A stretch of DNA of 64,000 nucleotides from Diphasiastrum complanatum (taxonomy: Eukaryota > Streptophyta > Lycopodiopsida > Lycopodiales > Lycopodiaceae). Shown here piece after piece: positions 22,245-33,299 of the stretch. Numbering within the stretch: position 1 is the first letter of the stretch; every line of letters starts with the position of its first letter. The notes beneath the pieces are model-generated. The model searched no databases. It worked only from the letters and a program-made list of their open reading frames with translations, and had not been told where the DNA came from. The position numbers and the translations under genes are program-made. Where the stretch lies: contig CM055098.1 of assembly GCA_029204225.1 (NCBI GenBank), forward strand, positions 1,925,106-1,989,105. Reading direction: 5' to 3'.

Positions 22245-23004
22245 ACATGCCACCAACAATCTGGATTTATCTCACTGCGGTGGCCAGTACTTGTGCAACC
22301 GGCTACTGTTGATGGGTGTGTCGACTGGTGTCCCATCTAGATTTTCTAGATTTATGGCTCCATGATTAAGAATTTCTTTGATCCGATAAGGACCTTCGCC
22401 TGTGAATTTTGATTTTCTCTTGATCGCCTTGGTTCTATACATCAAGACCAAATCTCCGGAAAGATCCTTCTTTTGTAGCCTGCGATCGTGCCATGCTTTG
22501 CGTCTTTCCTTCTCAACTGCCAGTGCATGCACAGCTAGTAAGTGTGTTTCACAGATTTTATGCAGAGCTTCATGGCGTAGTTGTAGAGATTTGGATTCAT
22601 TAAGTCGTTGCGTTGTGACAATCCTTAATGAAGGGACTAAAAACTGCATTACAGCATCCTGACCATATACCAATTGGAAGGGTGTTTGATTGGTGCTTCC
22701 TTTATATGTTGTCCTAAATGCCCATAGAGCAGCATGCAACTTGTGTTCCCAATCTGATCATCTAGCTTCAATTGTTTTTGTGAGCACGCTACACAAGATC
22801 TTATTGGATGATTCTGCTTGTCCATTACCGCGAGGATAATAAGGTGTACTGGTTCTATGGATCATGAAGAATTCCTACAACATGACCTTGATAGTCTCAT
22901 TGATGAAATGACTTTCGCGATCACTGACTATCTCCATCGGGCATCCACAATGCACAATGATATTTTCATAGAGGAACTTGGCAGTTGTCCTAGCATCAGC
23001 TACT
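22245..23004 (-). pseudogene. pol: S integrase, C-terminal half
   Basis: Minus strand: DARTTAKFLYENIIVHCGCP and VSDRESHFINETIKVML (second catalytic Asp), then WAFRTTYKGSTNQTPFQLVY, VYGQDAV, a Lys/Arg-rich helix, DLVLMYRTKAIK and SRLHKYWPPQ. There is no chromodomain. Frame breaks occur at about 22740-22870. The N-terminal half is cut off at 23004/23005 by element B. The rest of S pol is not found on the far side of B, so it was deleted. Confidence 0.85.
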
Positions 23005-23638
23005 TGTAGTCGTCGATTGTAGTACAGGGGTCCGTTCACTAGGAGCCGCCCATGCACACCTGCATAGCAGCAGAGAGAGAAAGGAGATAGAGAGAGGTAG
23101 AGTAATGAGAGAGAGTGTGTGTAGAGAGAGGAGAGAGGAGAGAGAGCTAGAGAGAGTTTGAGAGAGAGAGAGAGAGAGTTTTATTGAGAAAAATGAAGAT
23201 GTGTACAATGGAAAATGGCCTCCTTATATAGTTGAGGAAGGAGGGCCATCTTGGCTCTCATTGGCCTATTTACAATGGCATCCTAGCCCTTCAAACTAAA
23301 TAAACTTCAATCTAATGGTTCATTAGGAAAAGGGCCAAACTCACATGATTCATGTGAGTTTGAGAGATTCCCTTTTAACTTAGAACCTTATGAACTTGAC
23401 TTTGGGCTTTTTAATTAATTTATTCTAATAAGGCCCAAAGTCCTTTTATTCAAGTTCTATTTATCTGATTTGCGTGGTCACTGGGTCGGTCTTATACACG
23501 CAGGAAGCCGGTGCCCTTGCACTTATTATTCTAACTGTACAATGTACTTTGGCGGGGCCCACTAGGTAAGGCTTGGCCAATAGTATTTCAAGTGGTGGAA
23601 CTCACTTGTTCATTATTGTGCAAGAAATACCCACAACA
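23005..23638 (-). repeat. 3' LTR of element B
   Basis: 634 bp. On the minus strand it starts TGTTGTGGGTATTTCTTGCA and ends CAATCGACGACTACA. It corresponds to the LTRs of A, with an interrupted GA-rich (minus CT-rich) tract at 23070-23180. Confidence 0.85.
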
Positions 23639-23669
23639 GGGTCCGCGGCCCAAAGTAGAGCCGGTCCCT
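23639..23669 (-). promoter_or_regulatory. Pre-3'LTR motif of element B
   Basis: On the minus strand AGGGACCGGCTCTACTTTGG then GCCGCGGACCC abuts the LTR. It is the third copy of this non-polypurine block (compare A and J). Confidence 0.65.
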
Positions 23670-23828
23670 CGGCACTAGGCTGCAACTGTCGTGAAGGGGC
23701 ACAATTGTTGGTTCTTTTGTTGCTGGGACATGGGTGCTTCAGGAAAAGCGTGGATAAAATTTGCTTACGTAATACCTGAGGCTTTATTGGATGATGACGA
23801 TCAGCAAGAACTTGGACTTGCCAGATTT

Positions 23829-25690
23829 TCAATAATACCCATAAGGGTTTGGTGGCCATTCCAGATAACCTTGTTCATTGACAATTGGGTAGCCGAGGTA
23901 TGCCATCGGAGAATCCCAAGATAAATCTTGCTGATATAATGGATCCTCATAGATCGGCGCAACTGGTCCCAATGTCATGGACTCCCCCAAATCATAATGT
24001 GGATATGACGTGCTTGCTTGATACTGTTGTCTGTCCAGGTATTCATGGTATGCCATAACCTGACGACTTTCCTCAGCAGTCAATATCATAGATTTAGGAC
24101 AAGGCTTTGTCATTGTAGGTTCTAGTTCTTGTTGTACAATTGGCCATTTTGGGCTTGAATTCCCTAGATTTGGCCGTCTAAGCAATGTGATGTCTTGATG
24201 TAACTTTCTGGTGGCCAGATGTTGAGTGAAACATTCTGACTATGGTTGGATCTTGCTTATGATTGGCGTTGAAATCAGAGGACAATCTCCCACCTTAGTC
24301 TTTTCTTTCTCAATGGACTGCTCTCTTGAAGGTGGTACAGATGGATCGTTGCGATGACTGGTAGTCAGTTTGCCTTCAAGTTGCTTGGGTGACATGAGGC
24401 CCCTTTGTAATTCATCCACCAGAAGTTGTGACAGCATTTGTTTAATGAGGCTTGGTAAAATCTGCTGGATTGCATCTGTTGCCAATTTCTTGACTTCTTC
24501 CGCTATCCCTGGTTGGATAGATTTTACCCACTCTGTCTTCTGTGGTGTTGGTGATTCACGTGTGGCCATGTCAACTTGTTTTAGGATCTTTCTCTCATTC
24601 CTTCCATCTGCATCTGCTTCGTAACCAGGTGGCACTAGAAGCTTGCATTTGTAGTGCAGCTTCTCGGTTGGTGGATTTGCATGGTCATATGTAGGTTGTC
24701 GATTCAAGCAGGTAGGAGTCATAACGGCTTTTCTTGGATCTCTTAGTGGACAATCACGACATGGGTGATTGACGCCGCATTGTTTACACCAAGGATAAAA
24801 GGAGAACAGATCATTTCGGTGTGGACATTCTGATCTACGATGTTTACCTCCACACATGAAACACCGTACCATGTGTAAGATTCTGTCACCTCTCAATTGA
24901 TGCGCATACACCGGTATCAGGTCTCCTTTGATCCCTTCCACGTAATATAGTGGTGAGCCAGTTTGAACAGCCCTTGCCTGGGATGGTCCGCTTGCTGATA
25001 TAACCAATACTTCCACCGAATCTTGCCTAGCCACTAGAGAAGATTCTGAAAGTCCTAAGATCAATCCATTTTCTTTGGAGGAGCGATCTGATGGCAAGCT
25101 AGATGGCATAGATGAGGATTTTGTTGATTGATTTCCAATCTCCAGAATCTCCTTATTGGATTGATTTCGTAATCTCGGATTCCGAACTAGACATTGAGGT
25201 GTTGGATGTTTTCCAAAACAATAATGGCACTAGTCCAGTGGTCGGATCTTCCGATTGGCAACTTGTGGTTCTGGGAAGTAATCAGATTGACTGCACATCT
25301 TATCTGTGTCACTGACAACTTGCATCTGATCGTCCGTGTTGCTAGTACTTTGGCTAGTGTTGTATGTGGCATCTTGTGAATTAGATGCTTTATCATCTCT
25401 GATTGTTTGAATGTTGGATATGGGTTGTGATGGTGTGTGCAAGATCTATGCTTCTGCAATAGCGGCCGTCTTAAAGAGTTCGTTTGGACTGGTATATATT
25501 GTAAAGGGTGACATACCAATCTTGATCTTGTGCGGTAATCCGGCATAGAAAAATGCCATTTTGTGGTGACCAGGAAGACCGGAATTCCAATCTCTCACCA
25601 TCTTGGCAAATCGTGCAGTATAGCCTTTGAGAGTTTCTCCGGAAACATCGAGATTTGGGCAAGCTGCTCATACATTGCCATGGCCTGTTG
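23829..25690 (-). pseudogene. gag: gag-like ORF of element B
   Basis: Blocks from high to low. 25680-25465: VRDWNSGLPGHHKMAFFYAG then LPHKIKIGM, the capsid-like motif also seen in A. 25109-24240 is one 289-codon frame with VYAHQLRGDRILHMVRC, knuckles CFMCGGKHRRSEC and CKQCGVNHPCRDC, HYKCKLLVPPGYEADADG and the helix region LPSLIKQMLSQLLVDELQRG that is split in A. 24185-23829: MTKPCPKSMIL to GYLEWPPNPYGYY and stop. Frame breaks at about 25465, 25110 and 24240-24185 make it a pseudogene, but large parts stay open. Confidence 0.78.
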
Positions 25691-26249
25691 TGTGTAAGAT
25701 GAAGATGATATGGAGTGGTGTGGTGATGTACGAGAGAGAGATTGGGAGATGCAGTTTTTGAAATGTGTATGAGGGAATTAATGATGAGGAGATGGAAGAG
25801 GAAAAGAAAAGCAGAAATATTCCTTTGTCTAGAACATTCACGGTTTGGGCAAGGGTAAATTTTATAAATAAATTCAATTATGCCCTTCTAGAGAAAGTCT
25901 TATGACGAGGGATAATAATTGGAAAAGTACTTATGTAGGTTTTTTGGCAAAGGGTTAGTTTTGCTTCAAAAAACAACTTTTCGACACTTCTTCGCAAGTT
26001 TATAGAAGGATTTTTCAATACCAAATATAACTCATTTTAGCCTTGGCGGTCTTGGGAGGAGTCTATCAAAGACAAAGTCACTCACCAAAGAGGCTTGGAC
26101 TAAAATTATTATAATATATATATTATTTTTTTGTATAGAAAAGGGCCTTCAACAATCGTGCAAGGAGCTATCAAAGATAGGGTCGCTTCTTAACGAGGCT
26201 AATGGCCCAATTCGTGTATTATTTTTGATTTTTTATTTTTTTTTAGAAA
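25691..26249. other. Unassigned AT-rich segment
   Basis: No recognised gene or element. It contains two related phrases, CTATCAAAGACAAAGTCACT (26076) and CTATCAAAGATAGGGTCGC (26169), each followed by a GAGGC word, so a degraded duplicate is present. It begins where element B is cut. Confidence 0.5.
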
Positions 26250-26420
26250 AAATAAACCCTTGCAGATTTCTCTGTGTCCTGGTCTCAACGAGATGGAACT
26301 TCAGAGGCCTCTACAAAAGTTTTTTTTTTTTTTTGACAACAACCCTTTCAGATTTCTTTGTGTCCTTGTCTTAGTGAGACTAAGATGGAACTTCAGAGGC
26401 CTTTACAAAAGTTTGTTGTT
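26250..26420. repeat. Two-copy tandem repeat, ~87 bp
   Basis: Two imperfect copies containing CAGATTTCT(C/T)TGTGTCCT and GATGGAACTTCAGAGGCC(T), at about 26263-26315 and 26350-26405, each ending with CAAAAGTTT plus a T run. Confidence 0.8.
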
Positions 26421-26584
26421 TTTTCCTTTTTTTTTACGAAGAGACTACGGTAAAAAAAACAGCGAGGGTAACTAGATCCCAAAAGTTAAGGTTTAAAAAA
26501 CATAGCAGATAAAAAATGAAATGAAAAACACAATCCGAAAAAGGTCTGAAAGATAACGTAAAAACAGAAGGAAAATAACTAATA

Positions 26585-27645
26585 TTATAAAAAAAGTAAG
26601 AGGTGAGGATAAGAGAAGGAATGGTATACGTAGGATGGAGAGCGTAGTTTGGGATGTCGGTTCCTTGGAGTGCAATAGTGAGGGAAGAGAGGGAGCGGAG
26701 CAGACAGGCGAGGGAAGAAAGGGATCAGAGCAGGTAGGCAGCAAGTGAGGAAGGGGGCGGAGGAGCAGAAAGAGAAAACAGAAGGGAGGAGCGAGCAGGG
26801 AGGCGGAGCGAGTAGGGAGGTGAGCGGAGGAGCAGGGGAAGGGAGGAAGGGAGCGGGTGAGGACAGCGAGGAGGAGGGAAGGAAGGGAGCGAGATTCTCG
26901 GGAGGGGATCGGAGGACTGAGTGAGAGAGAAGGGGGGAGTGGGCAGGGAGAGCAAGGAAGGGAGGCGGAGCGAGTGAGGAGAGAACGAGAGTGAAGGGGG
27001 CGGGTGAGCAGCAGGCGAGGGAGAGGAGGAGAGAGAGGAGCAGAGAGCGAGGAGAGCAAGCGGAGCAGGCAGGCAGGCAGGCTATAGAGGAGAGCGAGCG
27101 GAGCAGGCAGGCAGACAGGTAGGCTATGGAGGATATGGAACGAGCAGGGACGCAGCAGACAGAAGCAGCGATGAAGGAGGTTGAGCGAGTGAGGAAAGAA
27201 CGAGAGTGAAGGGGGGCGGGTGAGCAACAGACGAGGGAGCGGAGGAGAGAGAGGAGCAAGGAGATCAGGGAGCGAGGAGAACAAGCGGAGCAGACAGGCA
27301 GACTATAGAGGAGAGCGAGCGGAGCAGGCAGACAGGCAGGTAGGCTATGGAGGAGATGGAGTGAGCAGGGATGAAAAGGAGACAGGAGCAACGATTGAGC
27401 AACGAACAGATAGGAAGGGGGAAGGAGCGGAGGAGCAGGGAGGGAGACAGGGGAGGGGGAAACAGCAAGCAAGGGAGGGAGGGAGCGAGGCAGGAAAAGG
27501 CGGAAGAGCAAGGAGCGAGAAGGGGGGGGAGAAAGTGGAGTTGTAGGCAAGGGTGGAAGAGAGATAGGCAAGGCAACGGGAGGTGAAGGAGCGAGGAGAA
27601 GGGAAGGAAGGGAGCGAGGAGGAGGAGGAGAGAAGAGAGAAATTT
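26585..27645. repeat. Purine-rich tract with ~220-bp imperfect duplication
   Basis: About 1 kb that is nearly all G and A on the plus strand (GGAGCGGAGCAGG-type words). A segment of about 170 bp at 26969-27138 recurs at about 27188-27357 (AGAACGAGAGTGAAGGGGG, GAGCGAGCGGAGCAGGCAG, GTAGGCTATGGAGGA). Long open frames on the minus strand (26493-27571) exist only because pyrimidine-rich DNA cannot spell stop codons. They are Leu/Pro/Ser low-complexity and not genes. Confidence 0.85.
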
Positions 27646-28845
27646 GTGGAATTTTATTTTATTTCATTTTTTTAAAAAGAGAGTTGATCCATATCAAAAC
27701 TGAGATTACGACAATAAAAAACATTGAGCAATTTGAAAAAATCTTATTCAAAATTAACTACACAGAAAGACTATTAGAACAGGGACGGATTTTTTGGTAT
27801 AACCCTTGGGGCTGTCAATTTTAGGAACAAAAATTTTGTCTTTTGTAACAAAAGCTTTATCAGCTCTTGTCACAATCTGTACACTTCATCGGGGTTGTAT
27901 GGTTTGATAGTGAACTGTCATTGACAACAAGATGGATAAATAACTTTTTAAAAATGAAACTAATGAAATAAGAACTAAAATAAAAAAAAATCAATGAAAA
28001 GATGTGTCAATTTTAAATTAGAAAAAAAATTCTTTTATAAAGATCAACGTCCACTTGAAGATTATACCACTCAAAAAATAACTTTGTATTGTACAGAACG
28101 AACCATGCACAACTGAACGAATCCCTCTGTTGTACAGACTACATATATTGAAAAGAAAGTATCAACATTTTAAAAAATATTCTTTTCGAAAAAGATACAA
28201 AACTTGTGTCTGTAAAATTATAAAAATTAACAATAATGTTTACCTGGACAGATTTTATTTGTATATTGCCAATAGATTGGCGGTTTGGATGTTGTCGACG
28301 GTTGTCGGTATATGCTGATGGCTAAAGGAAGCAAAGCATCAAAATCTCTATGTGTGTTGTCGGCTGCATTTATTTTCACACAGAGAAAATTTGATGCTCC
28401 TTCTTTATTGACTTTTATAGAAAAAATGTTGAAGCTCCAATTTGTAAAAGAAATTAGTGACCTCATATAAGAAGATTTGAAGATCAAATTAAAAGACGAA
28501 TATTTCTCAAGTAAAAAGACTTACTTATTTTCATAAGGAATCGAATAAAATTTGTCCACAAGGTTGCATTCGATGAAGTATACAAACGCTTCAAAACTGG
28601 CCTCCTTTGCCTTTACTGTTGACATAAAAAAAGGACTCACTACAAAAATGTCTCATAGGGAATCGAGACTGATGTTTCTCTACAAATTTTTTTGACTAGC
28701 TTCAACAATTGTGTCGGAAATCTCAGTTGTTTTATTTTTCATTTCTTTACAATATCTGGAATCCATCCAAAAGCTTTTTAGGAAATCTGGAAGAAAAAAA
28801 ATAAAAATACTTGTCGAGACGATCAATCATGATGGCTAAATAGGT
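27646..28845. other. Unassigned AT-rich segment before copia C
   Basis: No LTR, primer site, retroelement protein or RNA gene recognised. Short frames at 28130-28318 and 28227-28487 overlap on opposite strands and have no family resemblance I can name. This and 25691-26249 are the only stretches of the window that I cannot tie to a retroelement. Confidence 0.5.
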
Positions 28846-29375
28846 TGTGAGAGATTTCAACTAGTTTGATCAATATTGAGTCAAATGCTACATTTGTTTA
28901 TTTGGCAATTGAGGCCAATTTTATATTAGACTTAGACATTTGCTTTTTGTAGTCATATTAGTCTAAATGCATTTGAAATTACTCTTTTAGGGTTGGAGGG
29001 AAAGCTAGAAATTTGAGTTACTAGTAGATTTAAATTTCAATAAGGTTTACGGAACCTGGTCACTCTATGTTAGGTTTTTATCATTTTGGAGGGAAACCAG
29101 ACTTTTGAATATTCATGGATCTATTATATAGTTGTACACACGTGAGAGAAGGCAGATCTTCTACCTCTCTTACCTCATTCATGCTTACACATGGTTCTCT
29201 TGGGTTCTACTATCCATTGGTGCACTCTACTTGTGATATCTTGCAATTTTATGTGTAGAATGATTTGTTATTGTTATTTTTGGATCCACATGTGTGAAAT
29301 ACAGTAGGGTACAGACAATAGTTTCTATTTATATTTTGATTAATGTTTGATCAATTTCTATTAGAGTTAGCATTT
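28846..29375 (+). repeat. 5' LTR of copia C, 3' part deleted
   Basis: Starts TGTGAGAGATTTCAACTAG, equivalent to LTR R. TATA-like TTATATAG is at about 29125 and CACATGTGTG (one change from the palindrome) at 29287-29296. Compared with R the LTR end and the primer site are missing: sequence passes from the LTR straight into leader near 29375 (TTAGCATGCTAGCTAGGATT). Confidence 0.75.
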
Positions 29376-29546
29376 TAGCATGCTAGCTAGGATTCTACAC
29401 TAAAATCGAGTTTCTTGCATATGTAGATTGGATCTTTTGCAGATCTAAACTCTATTTAGGATTATAATCTTCATCAATTTCAATTTTTGAATTCACATAC
29501 TGGATTTGGCCAATTTTTGGATCATTAGGAAAGCCTAAGTGGTGGC

Positions 29547-30193
29547 TGTGAAAAATACAGATCCTAAGTGGATCTAAACTCCAAGATCATTGGCTTGAAT
29601 GCTTGCACTCCAAACTACATAAGCTAGGAATTGGCAACACATTCTATGCTACCTAGAATGCAAAGAACTTGATCAAAAAGCATTTATCACAAATGGAAAC
29701 TTCCATAAACATCAAGTGCGGCCCAAAATAGCATTATACAGTCCATAATACATCAGCCTACCACTTTTGGAAAGCACCTAAGATCATACACACAAAGCTT
29801 GAACTCAATCACTACACAATGCCAACAATGGAAGGAGAACCCAATAGAAAAATCTCTCATTAAGCAAATGAATACAATGGATCTGCTCCAACCTGTTTCT
29901 CCACGGCCTACCTGCTATATATAGCTGAGAGAGATGACTCTCTCTCCTCTCTCTAGACCCTCCTTACCTAAAATATGCCCTATATAGGTAAAATTGGCAT
30001 ATATGTCCAAAATACATGAAAATGGACTCATTTCGAAGGTCTTGAAGTTTGACACTTCTTCATACTGAAAAAATACACTTACTAAAAATATCTAGACCTG
30101 TTTCACACGTGTGAAAAGTCAGATCCTAAACTATGTGCCATTTTTAGCAATTTTGGCCTAAAACTAGACAAGGAAATGTTGACAATTTTCACA
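29547..30193 (-). repeat. 3' LTR of D
   Basis: 647 bp. Ends are TGTGAAAA and TTTTCACA (8-bp inverted). On the coding strand a TATA box GCTATATATAGC lies at about 29920, with a CT/GA stretch beside it. CACACGTGTG lies at 30104-30113. Confidence 0.93.
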
Positions 30194-30204
30194 CTCCCTC
30201 TTCA
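30194..30204 (-). promoter_or_regulatory. Polypurine tract of D
   Basis: TGAAGAGGGAG on the coding strand directly precedes the 3' LTR. It overlaps nothing and starts three bases after the ORF stop. The same tract is present in D2 at 48221-48231. Confidence 0.85.
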
Positions 30205-30206
30205 AC

Positions 30207-33200
30207 TTAACTTGCTAGTTTTACAACACTACTTTGTTCCAACTTAAGAATGATCTCCATCATCAGAATAGATCTCTTCTCAAGGATCCTAATATGTACA
30301 AAATAGGACACAACATAATTGATATAGATAATAGTGTCCATATAGGATGCTTCACTATTTCTTACATCAATTTTACATAGAATCATAAAAATGGTACATG
30401 TAAAAGAACATAGAATCTCAATTAATGAATTCCTCCATGTATCCATCTCTGGTTTCTCTGTAAAATAGCAGCAAACAAGTTGTAAATGAAAGTGATCAAC
30501 AAGTGTTTGCATGCCTCCTCCACATTTCACTATACATATAGTGAATGCAACATGTATCTCCATGAATGAACTTCCATCACCACCTTGCCTTTGTAGATCT
30601 TCAATCCATGAAAGCCTTTGAGTGAATGAATGCCAAAAAGATGTGTTCCCTACTCCATTTGAATGACCAAAACCTGAACTTGAAATACTTGAAGTACCTC
30701 CACAAGATTTGCACACAACGCTTGATCCTACAATGTCAACAAGTTGCCAATTTGCCAACACTAGAATACTAGATCTTGAACTTTGTTCAAAAGAAAACAT
30801 ATTGACCACTTCAATACCTTTCAAGATCTGAATGAATTCATGTACTTGATCATACAAACCAGCAATGATAACTATTCCATCTCCAAGATCCAAAGGATGC
30901 AAAACTATGGAACTAGTTTTATTGAAATTTGACAATTTCAACACATTGACATAACAATGTTCATACATGAGATTAGGCAAGTGAGGTAGAGTAAGAAGAC
31001 ACTTCCTTGCAGCTCCAAAGACCTTACTTGAACCTTCAAGAACCTGTAAAAACAGATCCAAAATGCCTTGACCATTTGTCTCTTCTTTGATGCTTTTCAC
31101 TAGCTTCGAATTGCCACTTGTCTCTTGGTGTTGATGAAGCAATCCAAGATCAACCTCTTGATCTTCCAATAAGACATCAAAGATCTTGCATATGTGAACA
31201 TCTTCAGATCTGAAACTCTGAAGATACTCCCTCTCAAACACATGATTAAGATCCCACAAGATCTCATCAATGCTCAAATTTGACCCTTCACTATAGTTAG
31301 TGAAAACAATGCCACCATCATAAACCAAAAGATAGATTCCAACATTTCCATTTAACATGAAGTAGAGTAGGTGAAGATGAGTATCAAACCTAATCAAAAC
31401 AGCCCTCTTGAGTTCATAACAAACCTCAATAAGCTCACCAATGATATCTCCCTTGCCTTGAAGAAGTTGCCACTTGAGTTGCTCCATGTAGTCTTCTTCA
31501 ACCAACCTTTTGCCATCTTGACCATGAATGAACAATCCACCACAATCATAGAATGCTTTGAGTTGATGAAGAGATGTTAGATCCATGCTTTGGATCTTCC
31601 CAAGAACCACTCTTCCATTGCCCTTTCCTTCACAAGACTCCCTCTTAATGCTAGCACCACAAAAGTTAGAAACCTCCCTCTTGATAGTTGCACCATAAGA
31701 AGTAGAAGACTCTTGAATATTAGAAGCCAAGAAAATAATCCTTAGTACCTTCAACATAAGAGTGATTGAAGTACTCTCTCTTTTCAAACATGAACTTCTA
31801 CTCAATGATTTAGGTAATGAGTCATATGATAATGATTCTTCCTCACTATCGTTCATAAAAACATCATTCAAAGTACATCCTACTTTGAACACTTCACATA
31901 CTTCTCTTCCTTTTGACTTGTGATCTCCCTCACCAAGTCTCATGATAGAAACCTTTGATCTACTCTTTTTATGAAGAAATGTGACACCACTTGTTGCACA
32001 AATGACTTTATCACAAAAAGATGTAAAAGAACCATTTCCTTCAAGCATGCTCAAAGCACCATCATCTTTTCCCACATGATTACATACATCAATATGAAAA
32101 GAATTAGAAGAACAACCATCTTCTTGCAAAGAATGACACTTAGCATCTCCATCTTTTTCCATATGAACAAACAAGTCATTAGCAACAATCACTTCCAAAG
32201 AAGAATCTTCATCAACTCCATTGATGAAGTTAGCTCCTTCCTTACCTTTTCCATTTTTGCACTTGCCATCTAGCACCATTGAAGAACCACCAAGCCTTGG
32301 AAGTCCATGAGTAGAAGAGTACAAACATGATGCTAATTTAGCTCCACATGACTCCATATGACTAGTAGGTAACACTAGTGCATCTTCAAGATCCAATGGA
32401 TCCAAAAAATTGACCATAGATTCACCAAAGCTTGCCAAGTTAGCACAACAATTATCATCTCCAAGAAGTACATTAGATCTCAACCTAGATCTAGCATTTT
32501 GTTTCTTATGGCATTCATTTGCAAAATGTCCTTTTATCCCACAATAAAAGCACTTGAACTTTGACTTATTGTTCTTAGTAGAAGAGGAAGAGGAAGAGTG
32601 ATCATCATGATCAAAGTTACCACCTTTGGACCATTTCCCTTTGCCTTTACCTTTGCCCTTGAATTTGCCTTTTGTGAAGAAAGCCTCTTCACCTCCACCT
32701 TGCAAGGATGCACCATCAAGCTTTGATTGCAACCTATGTTCTTCAGCCAATAAGATTTCTTGCAAGTCAACCACACTTGGCAAGACTCTTTGAATGGCAA
32801 AACTTTGCACAAGGTTAGCATGTTCATTTAGCAAACCATTCAACATAACTTGGACTATTTCACCATCTTTTATGTTCTCATCAATGCATGCTAAATCATC
32901 ACTTAGGGACTTAACTCTCAAGATAAATGCATGAGCACTTTCACCCTCTCTTTGCCTACTAGAAAATATTTGTCTCCTTAGGGTCAATACCCTAGATGTG
33001 GACTTTGATTCAAAGAGCTTCTTTAAGGCATTCCATGCCTCACTTGCACTTTGACACTTTCCAACTTCCTTGAGAAGTTCATTTGTAACATTCATTTTAA
33101 TGATATGAAGAGCCCTTTTGGCCTTCTTATCAAACCTTTGTTGCTCTTGAAGTGTGAGAGGTCTCTCTTCAATTTCTGCAACTATGTCCATGAGTTCATT

Positions 33201-33299
33201 CAACTCAAGTAAGGACTCCATCCTCACTTTCCAAGTAGAGTAGTTTGATGAACTCAACCTTTCACTAGACTCTAGCATGAACCCACCATTGGAAGCCAT
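30207..33299 (-). CDS. gag: Gag fused to a long novel C-terminal region (1030 aa)
   Basis: Start MASNGGFMLESSERL at 33299, at the same place as Gag starts in R, C and H. Residues 1-195 are a copia UBN2-type Gag (STWKVRMESLLELNE; ESKSTSRVLTLRRQIFSS). A Lys/Gly-rich basic stretch covers about 209-226 and a CX2CX4HX4C knuckle 250-263 (CFYCGIKGHFANEC). Residues 270-1030 are unlike any copia protein I know: there is no DSGA protease, no HSD/E integrase and no YVDD RT. Landmarks are a Cys/His/acidic region (about 340-500), a dense block at 565-665 (SLHQLKAFYDCGG, DGKRLVEEDYMEQL, LIRFDTHLHLLYFMLNG, IYLLVYDGG), and 690-770. D2 preserves these same parts. Function is unknown. The N-terminus predicts a virus-like-particle protein; the C-terminal extension could be a partner-capture or host-derived module. 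Confidence 0.85.
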   Translation of the reverse strand: MASNGGFMLESSERLSSSNYSTWKVRMESLLELNELMDIVAEIEERPLTLQEQQRFDKKAKRALHIIKMNVTNELLKEVGKCQSASEAWNALKKLFESKSTSRVLTLRRQIFSSRQREGESAHAFILRVKSLSDDLACIDENIKDGEIVQVMLNGLLNEHANLVQSFAIQRVLPSVVDLQEILLAEEHRLQSKLDGASLQGGGEEAFFTKGKFKGKGKGKGKWSKGGNFDHDDHSSSSSSTKNNKSKFKCFYCGIKGHFANECHKKQNARSRLRSNVLLGDDNCCANLASFGESMVNFLDPLDLEDALVLPTSHMESCGAKLASCLYSSTHGLPRLGGSSMVLDGKCKNGKGKEGANFINGVDEDSSLEVIVANDLFVHMEKDGDAKCHSLQEDGCSSNSFHIDVCNHVGKDDGALSMLEGNGSFTSFCDKVICATSGVTFLHKKSRSKVSIMRLGEGDHKSKGREVCEVFKVGCTLNDVFMNDSEEESLSYDSLPKSLSRSSCLKRESTSITLMLKVLRIIFLASNIQESSTSYGATIKREVSNFCGASIKRESCEGKGNGRVVLGKIQSMDLTSLHQLKAFYDCGGLFIHGQDGKRLVEEDYMEQLKWQLLQGKGDIIGELIEVCYELKRAVLIRFDTHLHLLYFMLNGNVGIYLLVYDGGIVFTNYSEGSNLSIDEILWDLNHVFEREYLQSFRSEDVHICKIFDVLLEDQEVDLGLLHQHQETSGNSKLVKSIKEETNGQGILDLFLQVLEGSSKVFGAARKCLLTLPHLPNLMYEHCYVNVLKLSNFNKTSSIVLHPLDLGDGIVIIAGLYDQVHEFIQILKGIEVVNMFSFEQSSRSSILVLANWQLVDIVGSSVVCKSCGGTSSISSSGFGHSNGVGNTSFWHSFTQRLSWIEDLQRQGGDGSSFMEIHVAFTICIVKCGGGMQTLVDHFHLQLVCCYFTEKPEMDTWRNSLIEILCSFTCTIFMILCKIDVRNSEASYMDTIIYINYVVSYFVHIRILEKRSILMMEIILKLEQSSVVKLAS

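Larger units (their letters stand above)
23005..25690 (-). mobile_element. Element B: gag-only gypsy, family of A, 5'-truncated
   Basis: Minus strand: gag-like ORFs (25690-23829), conserved pre-LTR motif, then 3' LTR (23638-23005). It is inserted in the S integrase; CTACT precedes it at 23000-23004. Its 5' LTR, leader and the first part of gag are missing, and unrelated sequence begins near 25690. Protein order and the C-terminal GYLEWPPNPYGYY match A. Confidence 0.82.

Noticed and set aside
22875-23057. 60-codon ORF starting inside LTR B
   Set aside because: Its first ~17 codons are LTR sequence; only the part below 23005 is S integrase.
26493-27571. Long minus-strand ORFs of 263 and 328 codons and a 108-codon plus-strand ORF (27220-27546)
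   Set aside because: Pure low-complexity Leu/Pro/Ser or Gly/Arg/Glu text from a purine-rich tract that cannot form stop codons. Overlapping frames look the same; no domain.
30207-31000. Degenerate RNase H or integrase in the C-terminus of the D ORF
   Set aside because: No CEAEY, ADxxTKP, HSD, QQNGVAER or YVDD-like text in the long open frame. A distant relation cannot be excluded by eye.
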